A stretch of 64,000 bases of DNA from Myceligenerans salitolerans (GTDB taxonomy: Bacteria; Actinomycetota; Actinomycetes; Actinomycetales; Cellulomonadaceae): contig NZ_JAFMPK010000044.1 of assembly GCF_017349295.1 (NCBI RefSeq), positions 109,672-173,671 on the forward strand, given 5' to 3'. The position numbers and the translations under genes are program-made. Shown here in pieces: positions 9,079 through 17,517 of the stretch (position 1 is the stretch's first letter; every line of letters starts with the position of its first letter). The notes below the pieces were generated by a model, which was given only the letters and a program-made list of their open reading frames with translations, ran no database searches and had not been told where the DNA came from.

Positions 9079-10773
9079 TCAGCGTGCCCTGGTCCACTCC
9101 TGCGGCAGAGGCACGTTCCCGCTGGTGGCCGCGGTGACACCTGACGCCGGAAGATCGGGCGACCGGGTCCCCGTGGTGCTCTCCGGCTCTTCCTGCGCCT
9201 GCCGTTGCGCTGTCCTCAGCGAGGCCGCCCGCGCCGGCCGGAGCGGATCGGTCTCGGCGGACTCCTCGCCCGGCTCGGCCTGCTCACCGACGAACTCGAA
9301 CTCGACCGTGTGCGTCTCGATGTCGGCCAGCGCGAGCCGTACCCGGACGCGTTCCCCGAGCGGCAGGCCGGAACCGACGACGGCAGCCCTGACGGCGGGC
9401 GCGGACAGGACGACCGTCCCTCGCTCACCGCCGTCCGCGACCTCCACGACGACACCGTCGAACTCCTCCCCCACGCGGCCGGCGAGGAGAGTGGCCTCGA
9501 GGAGCTCCACCACGGAGCGCTCGAACTCCGCCGCGCGACGTCCCGCCTGCGCCATCTCCCCGGGGAGCGCCCCGAGCCGTGACAGCACCCTGTCCGGAAC
9601 GGGGTCACCCGCGGCCAGGGCGAGGCAGATCTCCGTGGTGTAGCGGTCCACGAGCCGCCGTAAGGGCGCGGTCACGTGGGCGTAGTCGACCGCGAGCGCG
9701 TGGTGGCGCGTGTCGGCGGGAACGGGGACGGGGCCGGCTCCGTCGTCTCCGGGATGGCCGAACGCCACGTAGCCGGCGCCACGGAACAACGTCGTGGCCT
9801 CGTTGAGAAACGCCGCCTCCTGCGGCACCCGCGACTCGAGCGTCCTGATCAGCTCGGCGTACGGCAGGTCGTCGGGCCAGTCGATCTCCAGCGCCCGCGC
9901 GGTACGGCGGAGCCGTGCGATGTCACGCTCCTCGGCAGGGGGAAGGGTCCGCAGGACACCCACGCCCGCCTCGCGCATCATCGTCGCCGCGGCCATCCCC
10001 GTCAGCAGCGAAATCTGCGCGTTCCAGCCCTCGACCGGCAGGTTGCGCCGAAATCTGAGCGCGAACGAGCCGTCGTCGGCCCGTTCGACCTCCTGCTCGG
10101 GCACGTCCAGCGAGACGCCGCCGCGCTCGCGCTCGAGTTCCTGGCGCAGTCGTCCGACGTCGGCCAGGAGCTGCAGCGACTCACTCGCGGTGCCGTCGTC
10201 GAGGGCGGACTGCACCTCCGCGTAGGTGAGCCGCTCGCGGTTGCGGACGACGGCGCGGACGACCGTCGCCGACGTGATCTCGCCCCGCGAGTCGAGCCCG
10301 ACCGTCCACAGGGCGGCGGGCCGGTCCTCGTCCGGCAGCAGGCTTGCCGCGCCCTCCGAGAGGGGCTTCGGGTGCAGAGGAGTGTTCGTGTCCGGGCCGT
10401 AGACCGTCAGCCCACGACGGTGGACCTCGGCGTCGAGCGGGCCGTCCGGCTCGACGAAGGCACCGAGGTCCGCGATGGCGTACCGGACGATGTAGCCCTC
10501 CCCCGACCGGGCCACGTGCACGGCCTGGTCGAGGTCGAGGGAACCCGGCGGGTCGATGCTGACCAGCTCGATGTCACGGCGGTCCTGCCGCACGGGACCA
10601 CCGTGGCCGCCGTCCGGGTCGGGCGCGATCGTGCGTTCCGCGACGGCACGCGACTCGTCGAGGACGTCGGCGGGAAACATCGCGGGGAGCCCGATCTCGG
10701 CACGCAACGCCGCGAGGGCGCTCACGACGTCGTCCGGCGCGGCGGGTGCGATGCGCATCTGGCGGTTCGGCAT
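9079..10773 (-). CDS. RNB-domain 3'-5' exoribonuclease (RNase II/R family)
   Basis: A 564-residue protein from the ATG at 10773 (MPNRQMRIAPAAPDD; ATG at 10758 is an alternative). The RNB catalytic block shows SIDPPGSLDLDQAVHV, with the metal-binding aspartates, and RYAIADLGAFVEPDGPLD. Further on come NAQISLLTGMAAATMM and DYAHVTAPLRRLVDRY, also typical of the fold. A C-terminal S1/OB-like segment (FDGVVVEVADGGERGTVVL) follows, then a disordered tail. It lacks the long N-terminal cold-shock domains of E. coli RNase R. It lies 152 bases downstream of purL on the same strand. It likely acts in RNA turnover. Confidence 0.9.
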   Translation of the reverse strand: MPNRQMRIAPAAPDDVVSALAALRAEIGLPAMFPADVLDESRAVAERTIAPDPDGGHGGPVRQDRRDIELVSIDPPGSLDLDQAVHVARSGEGYIVRYAIADLGAFVEPDGPLDAEVHRRGLTVYGPDTNTPLHPKPLSEGAASLLPDEDRPAALWTVGLDSRGEITSATVVRAVVRNRERLTYAEVQSALDDGTASESLQLLADVGRLRQELERERGGVSLDVPEQEVERADDGSFALRFRRNLPVEGWNAQISLLTGMAAATMMREAGVGVLRTLPPAEERDIARLRRTARALEIDWPDDLPYAELIRTLESRVPQEAAFLNEATTLFRGAGYVAFGHPGDDGAGPVPVPADTRHHALAVDYAHVTAPLRRLVDRYTTEICLALAAGDPVPDRVLSRLGALPGEMAQAGRRAAEFERSVVELLEATLLAGRVGEEFDGVVVEVADGGERGTVVLSAPAVRAAVVGSGLPLGERVRVRLALADIETHTVEFEFVGEQAEPGEESAETDPLRPARAASLRTAQRQAQEEPESTTGTRSPDLPASGVTAATSGNVPLPQEWTRAR

Positions 10774-10925
10774 GCTGCCGAAACTACAGCGTGTGGCGAA
10801 ACTCGCGACTTGTCGGCGGACCCCGGCCCGTCCGAGGACCGTGCCGTCGCCGGAACCCTCCCCGCAGCGGCCTCGCCGGACGAGGGATCCGCCGCCGTCC
10901 CGCACGGCCGAGCGCGCCCGTCCGG

Positions 10926-13247
10926 TCAGCCGAAGATTCTCGGGAGCGTGCCCTCGTGGGTCTCGCGTGCCTCGTCCAGCGAGATCGTGAAGTGCCCTTC
11001 GATCTCGACCGAGTCACCACCCGTGACACCGAGCCGGAGAGCCGGGACGCCGTACTCGTCGGCGAGATGGATGAGGTCACCCTCGTGGTCCTGTGTCACG
11101 GCGACCAGGACCCGGGCGGTCGACTCGCTGAAGAGTGCGACGAACGGATCCACCTTGTCGCGCCCGGTCACGCCTTCGAGAGCGATCTTGGCACCGACGC
11201 CGAACCGCAGTGACGCCTCGAGCACCGCCTGCGCGAGCCCACCCTCCGACAGGTCGTGGGCCGCGACCTCCAGCTCGTCCTTGCGCGCGGCGACGAGCAG
11301 CGCCGCGAGCGCCCGCTCGGCCTCGAGGTCCACCTGCGGCGGCAGTCCGCCCAGATGGCCGTGGACGACGTCGGCCCATGCCGACCCGTCCAGCTCGTCG
11401 CGTGTGGTGCCGAGCAGCATCACCGACAGCCCTTCCGTGCGCCAGCCCGAGGGCAGCGCCGTGCGGACGTCGTCGAGCACACCGAGCACGCCGACCACCG
11501 GGGTGGGATGGATCGCCGAGTCGATCTGCCCCGGCTCCCCCGTGCCGTTGTACAGCGACACGTTGCCACCCGTGACGGGCACGCCGAGCGTCTGGCACGC
11601 GTCGGCGAGGCCCTCGATGGCTTCCACCAGCTGCCACATCGAGTCGGGGTGCTCCGGCGACCCGAAGTTCAGGCAGTCGGTGACCGCGAGCGGCTCGGCA
11701 CCGACGGTGGCGACGTTCCGGTACGCCTCCGCGAGCGCCAGCGCGGCGCCGGTGCGGGGGTCGAGCTTGCCGTAACGGCCGTTCGCGTCGGTCGCGAGTG
11801 CGACGCCGAGACCGGTGGCCTCGTCGACGCGGACCACTCCTCCGTCGTCGGGCTGCGCGAGGGCGGTGTTGCCCTGCACGAACCGGTCGTACTGATCGGT
11901 CACCCACGCCTTGGAGGCGAGGTTGGGGGATCCGAGGAGACGCAGCGCCGTCTCACGCAGTTCGTCGCCGGACTCGGGGCGGGCCAGGCCCACGGCGGCG
12001 TTCCCCTGGGCGTTGAGCTCGTCCTGCCATTCCGGGCGCGCGTACGGTCGGTCGTAGACGGGGCCCTCGTGGGCGACGGTCCTCGGGTCGACGTCGACGA
12101 TGCGCTGCCCGTGGTGGTCGATGGTCAGCCGGCCGCTGTCGTTGACCTCGCCGATGACGGCGGTCTCGACGTCCCACCTCCGCGTGATGGCGAGGAACTC
12201 GTCCAGCTTCTCGGGGCGGACCACGGCCATCATGCGCTCCTGCGATTCCGACATGAGGATCTCGCCCGCGTTCAGGGTGGGATCGCGCAGGAGGACGTCG
12301 TCGAGGTCGACGTGCATCCCGCCGTCGCCGTTCGAGGCGAGTTCGCTGGTCGCGCAGGAGATGCCTGCCGCGCCGAGGTCCTGGATGCCCTCCACGACCT
12401 TCGCGCCGAACAGCTCGAGGCAGCACTCGATGAGGACCTTCTCCATGAACGGGTCGCCGACCTGGACGGACGGCCGCTTCGCGGGAACACCGTCCTCGAA
12501 GGTCTCGCTCGCGAGGATCGAGGCTCCGCCGATGCCGTCGCCGCCGGTGCGGGCCCCGAAGAGCACCACCTTGTTGCCCGGGCCGGACGCGCTCGCCAGG
12601 TGGATGTCCTCGTGCCGCAGCACGCCGAGGCAGAGCGCGTTGACGAGCGGGTTGCCCTGGTAGGAGCTGTCGAAGACGAGCTCGCCACCGATGTTGGGCA
12701 GTCCGAGCGAGTTGCCGTAGCCGCCCACTCCGCTGACCACGCCATGGACGACGCGGGGCGTGTCCGGATGGTTGACGTCCCCGAACCGCAGCTGGTCCAT
12801 GACGGCCGCGGGCCGTGCGCCCATCGAGATGATGTCGCGCACGATGCCCCCGACGCCGGTCGCGGCGCCCTGGTAGGGCTCCACGAAGGACGGGTGGTTG
12901 TGCGACTCGACCTTGAAGGTCACGGCCCAGCCGTCGCCGATGTCGACGACGCCGGCGTTCTCGCCGATGCCGACGAGGAGATTGCGCTTCATCTCCTCGG
13001 TGACTCTCTCGCCGAACTTGCGCAGGTGCACCTTGGACGACTTGTAGGAGCAGTGCTCGCTCCACATCACCGAGTACATCGCGAGCTCGGCGGCCGTGGG
13101 GCGGCGGCCGAGGATGTCGCGGATGCGCTGGTACTCGTCCTGCTTCAGGCCCAGCTCGCCGAACGGCTGGACCTCCTCGGGCGTGGCCTTCGCGTTCTCG
13201 ACCGTGTCGAGAACGGGGCGGGCGGCCTGGGACGCGGGCGCGGTCAT
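10926..13247 (-). CDS. purL: PurL, FGAM synthase small-type catalytic subunit
   Basis: Converts FGAR to FGAM with ATP and glutamine-derived ammonia. At 773 residues this is the short PurL form, lacking both the glutaminase and the PurS-like domain, so it should need the separate PurQ and PurS encoded at 36.3-37.3 kb. Landmarks are [61 protein letters not shown], and the second-half [12 protein letters not shown] and [14 protein letters not shown]. The frame is open upstream to 13319, but [14 protein letters not shown] at 13247 is the plausible start. It is followed by the RNB gene. Confidence 0.97.
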   Translation of the reverse strand: MTAPASQAARPVLDTVENAKATPEEVQPFGELGLKQDEYQRIRDILGRRPTAAELAMYSVMWSEHCSYKSSKVHLRKFGERVTEEMKRNLLVGIGENAGVVDIGDGWAVTFKVESHNHPSFVEPYQGAATGVGGIVRDIISMGARPAAVMDQLRFGDVNHPDTPRVVHGVVSGVGGYGNSLGLPNIGGELVFDSSYQGNPLVNALCLGVLRHEDIHLASASGPGNKVVLFGARTGGDGIGGASILASETFEDGVPAKRPSVQVGDPFMEKVLIECCLELFGAKVVEGIQDLGAAGISCATSELASNGDGGMHVDLDDVLLRDPTLNAGEILMSESQERMMAVVRPEKLDEFLAITRRWDVETAVIGEVNDSGRLTIDHHGQRIVDVDPRTVAHEGPVYDRPYARPEWQDELNAQGNAAVGLARPESGDELRETALRLLGSPNLASKAWVTDQYDRFVQGNTALAQPDDGGVVRVDEATGLGVALATDANGRYGKLDPRTGAALALAEAYRNVATVGAEPLAVTDCLNFGSPEHPDSMWQLVEAIEGLADACQTLGVPVTGGNVSLYNGTGEPGQIDSAIHPTPVVGVLGVLDDVRTALPSGWRTEGLSVMLLGTTRDELDGSAWADVVHGHLGGLPPQVDLEAERALAALLVAARKDELEVAAHDLSEGGLAQAVLEASLRFGVGAKIALEGVTGRDKVDPFVALFSESTARVLVAVTQDHEGDLIHLADEYGVPALRLGVTGGDSVEIEGHFTISLDEARETHEGTLPRIFG

Positions 13248-13612
13248 GTATCCCTCGCGTGCAGTGGGGGAGCGCAGTGCAACGGCTGCGCGGGAACGTT
13301 GCGCGGAAGGCGCGCGCACAGTCTATCCGCCGCAGGACGGATACGCCCCGATCATGCCGTTGCGTCACGTCGCACCAGGTCAGAGGTGGCGAATCGGCGG
13401 TGGGGCGGCGCGAGGCCCACGGTGTGCGCCACATCGAGGGAGGAGTGTGAGACACCTCATCGACCAAGATCACGGTGTCGCGCACACCACATCCGACCAC
13501 GGACGGTCCGATATGTGAGATTTACGGTCTTCGCCGACCTTGCCGAGTGCCGAAGAAACCCGTCCTGGCCAGAGGGTTTCGCGCACATACCATAAAGTGG
13601 TTTGATGCGCCC
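13248..13612. other. Divergent intergenic region purL / DUF1851
   Basis: 365 bases that should carry promoters for purL leftward and the DUF1851 gene rightward. An imperfect inverted repeat at 13488-13517 (CACAT..GACC with GGTC..ATGTG) is an operator or hairpin candidate. A shorter GTGTGAGACAC palindrome lies near 13445. No purine-related riboswitch pattern such as the ZTP/pfl motif was recognised. Confidence 0.4.
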
Positions 13613-14377
13613 ATGCAGATGCTCCGCACTTTTGCCAAGGATGCCTTCCGATTCGGGCTGGCCTCCTGGCGATGGCTGGGTATCAGCGGCAAGACCCCTC
13701 GCTTCACCACATGCTTCGGTGACGTCTTCCTCGAGTCGCTCGAGGGGTGGTGGTTCCTGGACACGATGGAGGGGACGCTCGAGCTTCGCTGGACCACAGC
13801 CGTCGACATGTACGCCGAGCTCGAGGCGCCCGAGGGCCGCGCGACCTACCTCATGGACGACATCGTCCGGGAGGCGGAGCAGCGTGGCCTGAGGCTGGGC
13901 CGCAAGGATGTCTTCACCTTCAACCCCCATCCCGCACTCGGCGGTGAGATGACGGCGGACCGGCTCACGACGATGCGATTCAGCCTCGCGCTCAACTGGG
14001 CCGGGACGATGCACGAGCAGCTCCGGCAGGAGCCGCTGCACTCCGCGGCGCAACCACAGGCGCCGTCGGCCACGCACTGGGTCGTCGAGGCACCGCCGGT
14101 GCGCGTCGACACGGCGCATCCGGCCTACGCCGAACCGCATCCGCCGACGGGATCGTTCGCGATCACCGGACCGTACGGCGACCGCTCGCGGGTCGCGACC
14201 GGCGCCCACCACATGGCCGACACCGGAACGTTTCCCCACTACGCCCCTCAGACAGCGTACGACCCCCCGCCCATGACGGGCCAGCATCTCGCGGCCACGC
14301 CCGCACCGCGTGAGGACCCGCGGCCCTACGTGCAGTCCGCCGAGCCGCCGGCCTGGGACGACATCTGGCGCCGCTGA
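13613..14377 (+). CDS. DUF1851 (Tdi1-C-like) domain protein with proline-rich tail
   Basis: A 254-residue cytoplasmic protein from the ATG at 13613 (MQMLRTFAKDAFRFGLASW). The first 150 residues match the DUF1851 fold: CFGDVFLESLEGWWFLDTMEGTLELRW and KDVFTFNPHPALGGEMTADRL. This fold also forms the C-terminal half of the type VI immunity protein Tdi1, but actinobacteria carry many stand-alone copies with no T6SS. The last 100 residues are low-complexity (His, Pro, Ala, Tyr). Nothing nearby encodes a toxin or secretion machine, so an immunity role is unsupported. Its stop overlaps the antisense DUF222 remnant. Confidence 0.75.
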   Translation: MQMLRTFAKDAFRFGLASWRWLGISGKTPRFTTCFGDVFLESLEGWWFLDTMEGTLELRWTTAVDMYAELEAPEGRATYLMDDIVREAEQRGLRLGRKDVFTFNPHPALGGEMTADRLTTMRFSLALNWAGTMHEQLRQEPLHSAAQPQAPSATHWVVEAPPVRVDTAHPAYAEPHPPTGSFAITGPYGDRSRVATGAHHMADTGTFPHYAPQTAYDPPPMTGQHLAATPAPREDPRPYVQSAEPPAWDDIWRR

Positions 14378-14970
14378 CGCGCCGAGGCCTCCTCGGTACG
14401 GCGCCTTCTGGGGACTCGCAGCCGACGCTCCCGCTCCGTCCGCGCGATCTGGCTCAGCTCGGCCACGGTTGCCGTTCGCGCCTGTCGCAGCAGCCGCGTC
14501 TCCAGCGCGGCGCGCCCTCCGCGGTGCAGTCCGCACGTGTACCCGAGGATCGTCTGGGCGTGGCCGTAGGAGATCGTGCCACCCCGCAGCGCGGCGAGGG
14601 TTCGCGGGTGTCTGCGCACCAGAGCGCGTGACTCCTCGACGAGACCCGCCGCGGCCTCCGGCGAGACGCGCAGGACGTCGGCGAGCCGGCCCGCGACCAC
14701 ACCGGCGGCGACGCCCTCGACCTCGCCGGCCACCGCTCGACCGCCGTCCGCCCCCTCGGGCAGGATCTCCTCGATGTGCGCCTCGGCCCACGCGCCGACC
14801 TCGTGCAGCAGGACCGCACGCGAGGCAGCGAGAGACGCCAGGAGAGCCTCCACCGCCCCGACCGCGTCGACCGCCTCCGCGAGCGAGCGGAATCCGTCCC
14901 GCCCAGGCTCCGCCGTGGCCGCACCGTTCGCCACGGCGGCCGATCTGCTGATGGAGGTACTCACGCCCAT
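14326..14970 (-). pseudogene. Truncated DUF222 (13E12-type HNH endonuclease family) remnant
   Basis: From the ATG at 14970 (GTG at 14991 also possible) the protein reads SLAEAVDAVGAVEALLASLAASRAVLLHEV, then VEGVAAGVVAGRLADVLRVSPEAAAGLVEESRALV and TLAALRGGTISYGHAQTILGYT, a clear DUF222 N-terminus. Complete members run 400-550 residues and end in an HNH nuclease. Here the match stops near residue 195 and the frame continues antisense into the end of the DUF1851 gene (14326-14377), giving a meaningless tail. The HNH half is absent. I read it as a decayed copy cut at the DUF1851 junction; a short functional DUF222 protein is less likely. Confidence 0.7.
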
Positions 14971-15067
14971 GCTGCTCGCCTCTTCTCCCACGTTGTTCGA
15001 ACATGTGTTCTAACAGTAGCGCCGGTCCTCGGGGAGCGCCACCGCGACACTCGGGGAGAATGGCGAT

Positions 15068-15820
15068 GTGCGAGCCTCACATGTCGTCGCCCTCGGGGTC
15101 GCGGCCCTCGTCCTGGCCGCGATCGTCGCGTCCCGCACGGAACTCGGCGACGGCACCGGAGGCTCCGCGGCACCCGCACCGACGGGGACGGCGGCGGCGA
15201 CCCGGTCCGTCGCGCCCGAGCCGCCGGCCGATCCCACGCCACCGCACCGCCACTCCGTCGTGGTCGCCGGTGTCGACCTGGAGATCACGGCCGCCGAGGT
15301 CACCGTCGGCGACCAGCGCGCCGACGGGACCCGCACGATCACCACGTCCGGTGCCCCCGCCTACGGGACCGGGACTCCCGGCGCGGAGGTCACCGAGCAC
15401 GGCGACCGCAGCGTCACCGTGCTCCGCGACGGCACGCCCGTCGCCGCCCTGACACCCGCGGCGCGAGGCGAGAAAACGGCCGGGGGCACCGGGTCCCCCT
15501 CGCGGGGCGCCACCGTCCTCACGCTCGGCGACGACGCGCTCGACTCGACGGCCTGGGCTCAGCGGGAGGGAGAGGGCGGCCTGTCCCTCGCCGTCGTCCC
15601 CGCGTCGTGGGTGCGGGGCGGCGGCGAGGCGACGCTCGACCTCCTGGCTGCTCAGCTGGCCGCGGCGGAGCCCGAGACGGACAGCGACACCATGCGCGAC
15701 CAGCTGGCCTGTCACCACCTCGGCGCGCCCGACAAGGCTTCGTGGAACCTGGAGCCATGGCGGCCCGATGTCGGGATGTTCGGAACGATCGCCGCACGGT
15801 GCAACCCGACGGATTCGTAG
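15068..15820 (+). CDS. Secreted/anchored DUF2599-domain protein
   Basis: A 250-residue protein from the GTG at 15068, with GGGGAGAA upstream. An N-terminal hydrophobic segment (HVVALGVAALVLAAIVA) acts as signal or anchor, and a Pro/Thr-rich spacer follows. The C-terminal 45 residues (RDQLACHHLGAPDKASWNLE, then WRPDV and AARCNP) match the DUF2599 module. That module has two cysteines, expected to pair outside the cell, and a conserved K.SWNLE.WRP core. The function is unknown; it occurs in exported actinobacterial proteins. The middle region shows only low-complexity beta-rich sequence. The gene stands alone, flanked by the divergent DUF222 remnant and a long leader. Confidence 0.75.
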   Translation: MRASHVVALGVAALVLAAIVASRTELGDGTGGSAAPAPTGTAAATRSVAPEPPADPTPPHRHSVVVAGVDLEITAAEVTVGDQRADGTRTITTSGAPAYGTGTPGAEVTEHGDRSVTVLRDGTPVAALTPAARGEKTAGGTGSPSRGATVLTLGDDALDSTAWAQREGEGGLSLAVVPASWVRGGGEATLDLLAAQLAAAEPETDSDTMRDQLACHHLGAPDKASWNLEPWRPDVGMFGTIAARCNPTDS

Positions 15821-16131
15821 TCCACCGGTGGGGCGAACGACCGATAGGGAACCACCCTCACAAGACGACACGCCGCTGTGATGGGATCGTGACTTAGCAC
15901 ACCTCGATTCGGCGTGCGAGCCAAGCTGTGATCAGGTTTCCTGAAGGAGGTGCGGACGTCGGCAGAGGGCGTCGCGGCACCGGAAGGACGTCGACAGCAA
16001 CCCCCCAGCTGGTCCTTGTACGGCCCTCGGGTCGTGGCAAGCACAACCCCCGCGTCCCCAGACCACGTGGAGCCCCGTGCAGGGGTCACAAAACACCGGC
16101 ACGGCAGAACCTTCGGCAGGGAGGGCTCCCC
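15821..16131 (+). other. 311-base leader ahead of a small membrane protein
   Basis: Between DUF2599 and the next ATG lies a long region with several short inverted repeats, including TCAGG-TTT-CCTGA (near 15931-15943) directly followed by AAGGAGG with no start codon at a normal distance, and CCCC-GTGCA-GGGG near 16074-16086. It could be a structured 5' UTR. I could not match it to a known riboswitch class. Confidence 0.3.
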
Positions 16132-16464
16132 ATGACTCGTGTACTCGCCCTGGGAACCATCGTCGCGATCGGCTGTGGTGTACTCCTCGGCCTGACGCTC
16201 GCATACGGCCAGTGGATGCTCGCCGCCGGCGCACTGCTTCTCGGCGTGGGAGGAGCGACCGTCGTCGCTCTCACCGTGCCGGAACCGGCGCCCACCATCG
16301 CACCCGTCACCCTGAGCGGTCCCGTCGTCCGCCCGACGGTCGAACTCGAGGACGAGTTCGACGAGCTGGACACTCCTGCGGCGACCGACGAGACACCGGT
16401 TCCGGCGCCCGCGCCGGCGCTCCTGGCGCTGGATCGGGACCGGACCATTCCCCACGCCGCCTGA
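16132..16464 (+). CDS. Small membrane protein, unknown function
   Basis: A 110-residue product from the ATG at 16132, with GGCAGGGAGGG upstream. Two adjacent membrane helices (about residues 4-22 and 26-45, MTRVLALGTIVAIGCGVLLG then WMLAAGALLLGVGGATVVAL) are followed by an acidic, proline-rich soluble tail (VELEDEFDELDTPAATDE). The frame extends upstream to 15928, but that part reads as non-coding basic sequence. No family recognised. The orientation of the tail cannot be settled from the sequence. Confidence 0.6.
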   Translation: MTRVLALGTIVAIGCGVLLGLTLAYGQWMLAAGALLLGVGGATVVALTVPEPAPTIAPVTLSGPVVRPTVELEDEFDELDTPAATDETPVPAPAPALLALDRDRTIPHAA

Positions 16465-16471
16465 CACCCGT

Positions 16472-16502
16472 CGCCGCTCTGAGCGCTTCGCTCAGAGCGG
16501 CG
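16472..16502. terminator. Bidirectional terminator hairpin overlapping the maoC stop
   Basis: A perfect 14-bp stem (16472-16485 with 16489-16502) and a 3-base CTT loop between convergent genes. The right arm includes the stop codon of the MaoC gene (16492-16494), so the hairpin ends both transcripts in minimal space. Confidence 0.75.
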
Positions 16503-17517
16503 CGACGGCCCCCGCCAGGTGGCGGACGGCTCGGCCGGTACGCCAGCCGTCGTAGACGAAACCACCCGCCGAGCCCGGGAGGACGTCGGCACCGGCGTCC
16601 GACGCGTAGCGGATGGCGAGGTCGACCGAGCCGGGCAGGAGCACCGGCTTGAAGAACTCGGCGGTCCACTCGTACGCGTCACCACGCCGGGCCGGGCCCA
16701 CCTCGGCCAGCGCCCGCGCCGCCGTGTACATCCCGTGCGCGATGGCCCGCGGGAACCCGAAGGCCTTCGCCCCCAGGGAGGACAGGTGGATCGGGTTCCG
16801 GTCGCCCGAGACCGCCCCGTAGGCCGGGCCGATGTCCTTCCCGAGTCGCCAGCGCGCCGTCGGCAGCGGAGGCACCCAGGAGTCCCGCCCGGCGCCGGAC
16901 GTCCGAGGCCGGGCGCCGTCGTCGGCCGAGCCGCCCGGCCGACCCGGCTCCGCGGCCCCCACGCCGGGCAGCGTGAATCCTTTGGCCAGGTACGTCGAGA
17001 CCCCGCGGTAGGCGAGCTCGCCCGCCGCGAGGATCTCCGCGACCAGGTCCACCTGCACACCCCGCCGATGAGCGCGCGCGTTCTCCGCCCAGGCCGTGAC
17101 CTCCACGCCGTCGTCTCCCAGGCGAACCGGCCGCAGGACGCGCACGGCGTTGCGCAGGTGCACCATGCCGAGGAGCCCGAGGGGGAAGTCCGGCCGCACC
17201 ATGACGGCGGTCGCCAGCGGGAACGCGAGCACGTGCAGGAAGCCGGCCGACAGCACGTCGGACGCCGGCTCGCCCACCACTCGTTGGTACGCCGCCAGCC
17301 GGGGGCCCGTTCCGGTGGTGTCGACGTCCGTGACACGGTAGGCCGCCGGTGGCAGGGCGACGTCGGCCCGCGGACGCTTCGCCACGGAGCCCACCGCGCC
17401 CCGCGCGTACAGGCCGCCGAGCGCGGGCAGTTCGGCGAGCTCGGTGACGGCGTAGGACGGCGGGGCCCCGGCGCCGGCCACCGATCCGACGCCACCGGCA
17501 CCGGTCACCGCGATCAC
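16492..17517 (-). CDS. MaoC-family enoyl/3-hydroxyacyl-CoA dehydratase
   Basis: A 341-residue hot-dog-fold protein expected to hydrate or dehydrate enoyl/3-hydroxyacyl thioesters. The second half has the MaoC hydratase signature: GPAYGAVSGDRNPIHLSSLG (catalytic Asp and His) and AIAHGMYTAARAL. The first half is a degenerate hot-dog repeat, making a double-domain protein like HtdX-type dehydratases. The GTG at 17517 overlaps the stop of the upstream reductase as GTGA, indicating translational coupling. Partners are the FabG4-like reductase and the thiolase. An Ala/Gly/Arg linker (about residues 190-220) separates the halves. Confidence 0.88.
   Translation of the reverse strand: MIAVTGAGGVGSVAGAGAPPSYAVTELAELPALGGLYARGAVGSVAKRPRADVALPPAAYRVTDVDTTGTGPRLAAYQRVVGEPASDVLSAGFLHVLAFPLATAVMVRPDFPLGLLGMVHLRNAVRVLRPVRLGDDGVEVTAWAENARAHRRGVQVDLVAEILAAGELAYRGVSTYLAKGFTLPGVGAAEPGRPGGSADDGARPRTSGAGRDSWVPPLPTARWRLGKDIGPAYGAVSGDRNPIHLSSLGAKAFGFPRAIAHGMYTAARALAEVGPARRGDAYEWTAEFFKPVLLPGSVDLAIRYASDAGADVLPGSAGGFVYDGWRTGRAVRHLAGAVAPL

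Noticed and set aside
11256..13595. 779-codon plus-strand frame
   Set aside because: Antisense shadow of purL.
13613..14377. Type VI secretion immunity system
   Set aside because: Only the immunity-like fold is present; no toxin, Hcp, VgrG or sheath gene in the window.
15821..16131. c-di-AMP (ydaO) or SAM riboswitch in this leader
   Set aside because: Words such as CAGCAACCCCCC look suggestive, but the conserved core order of neither class is present.
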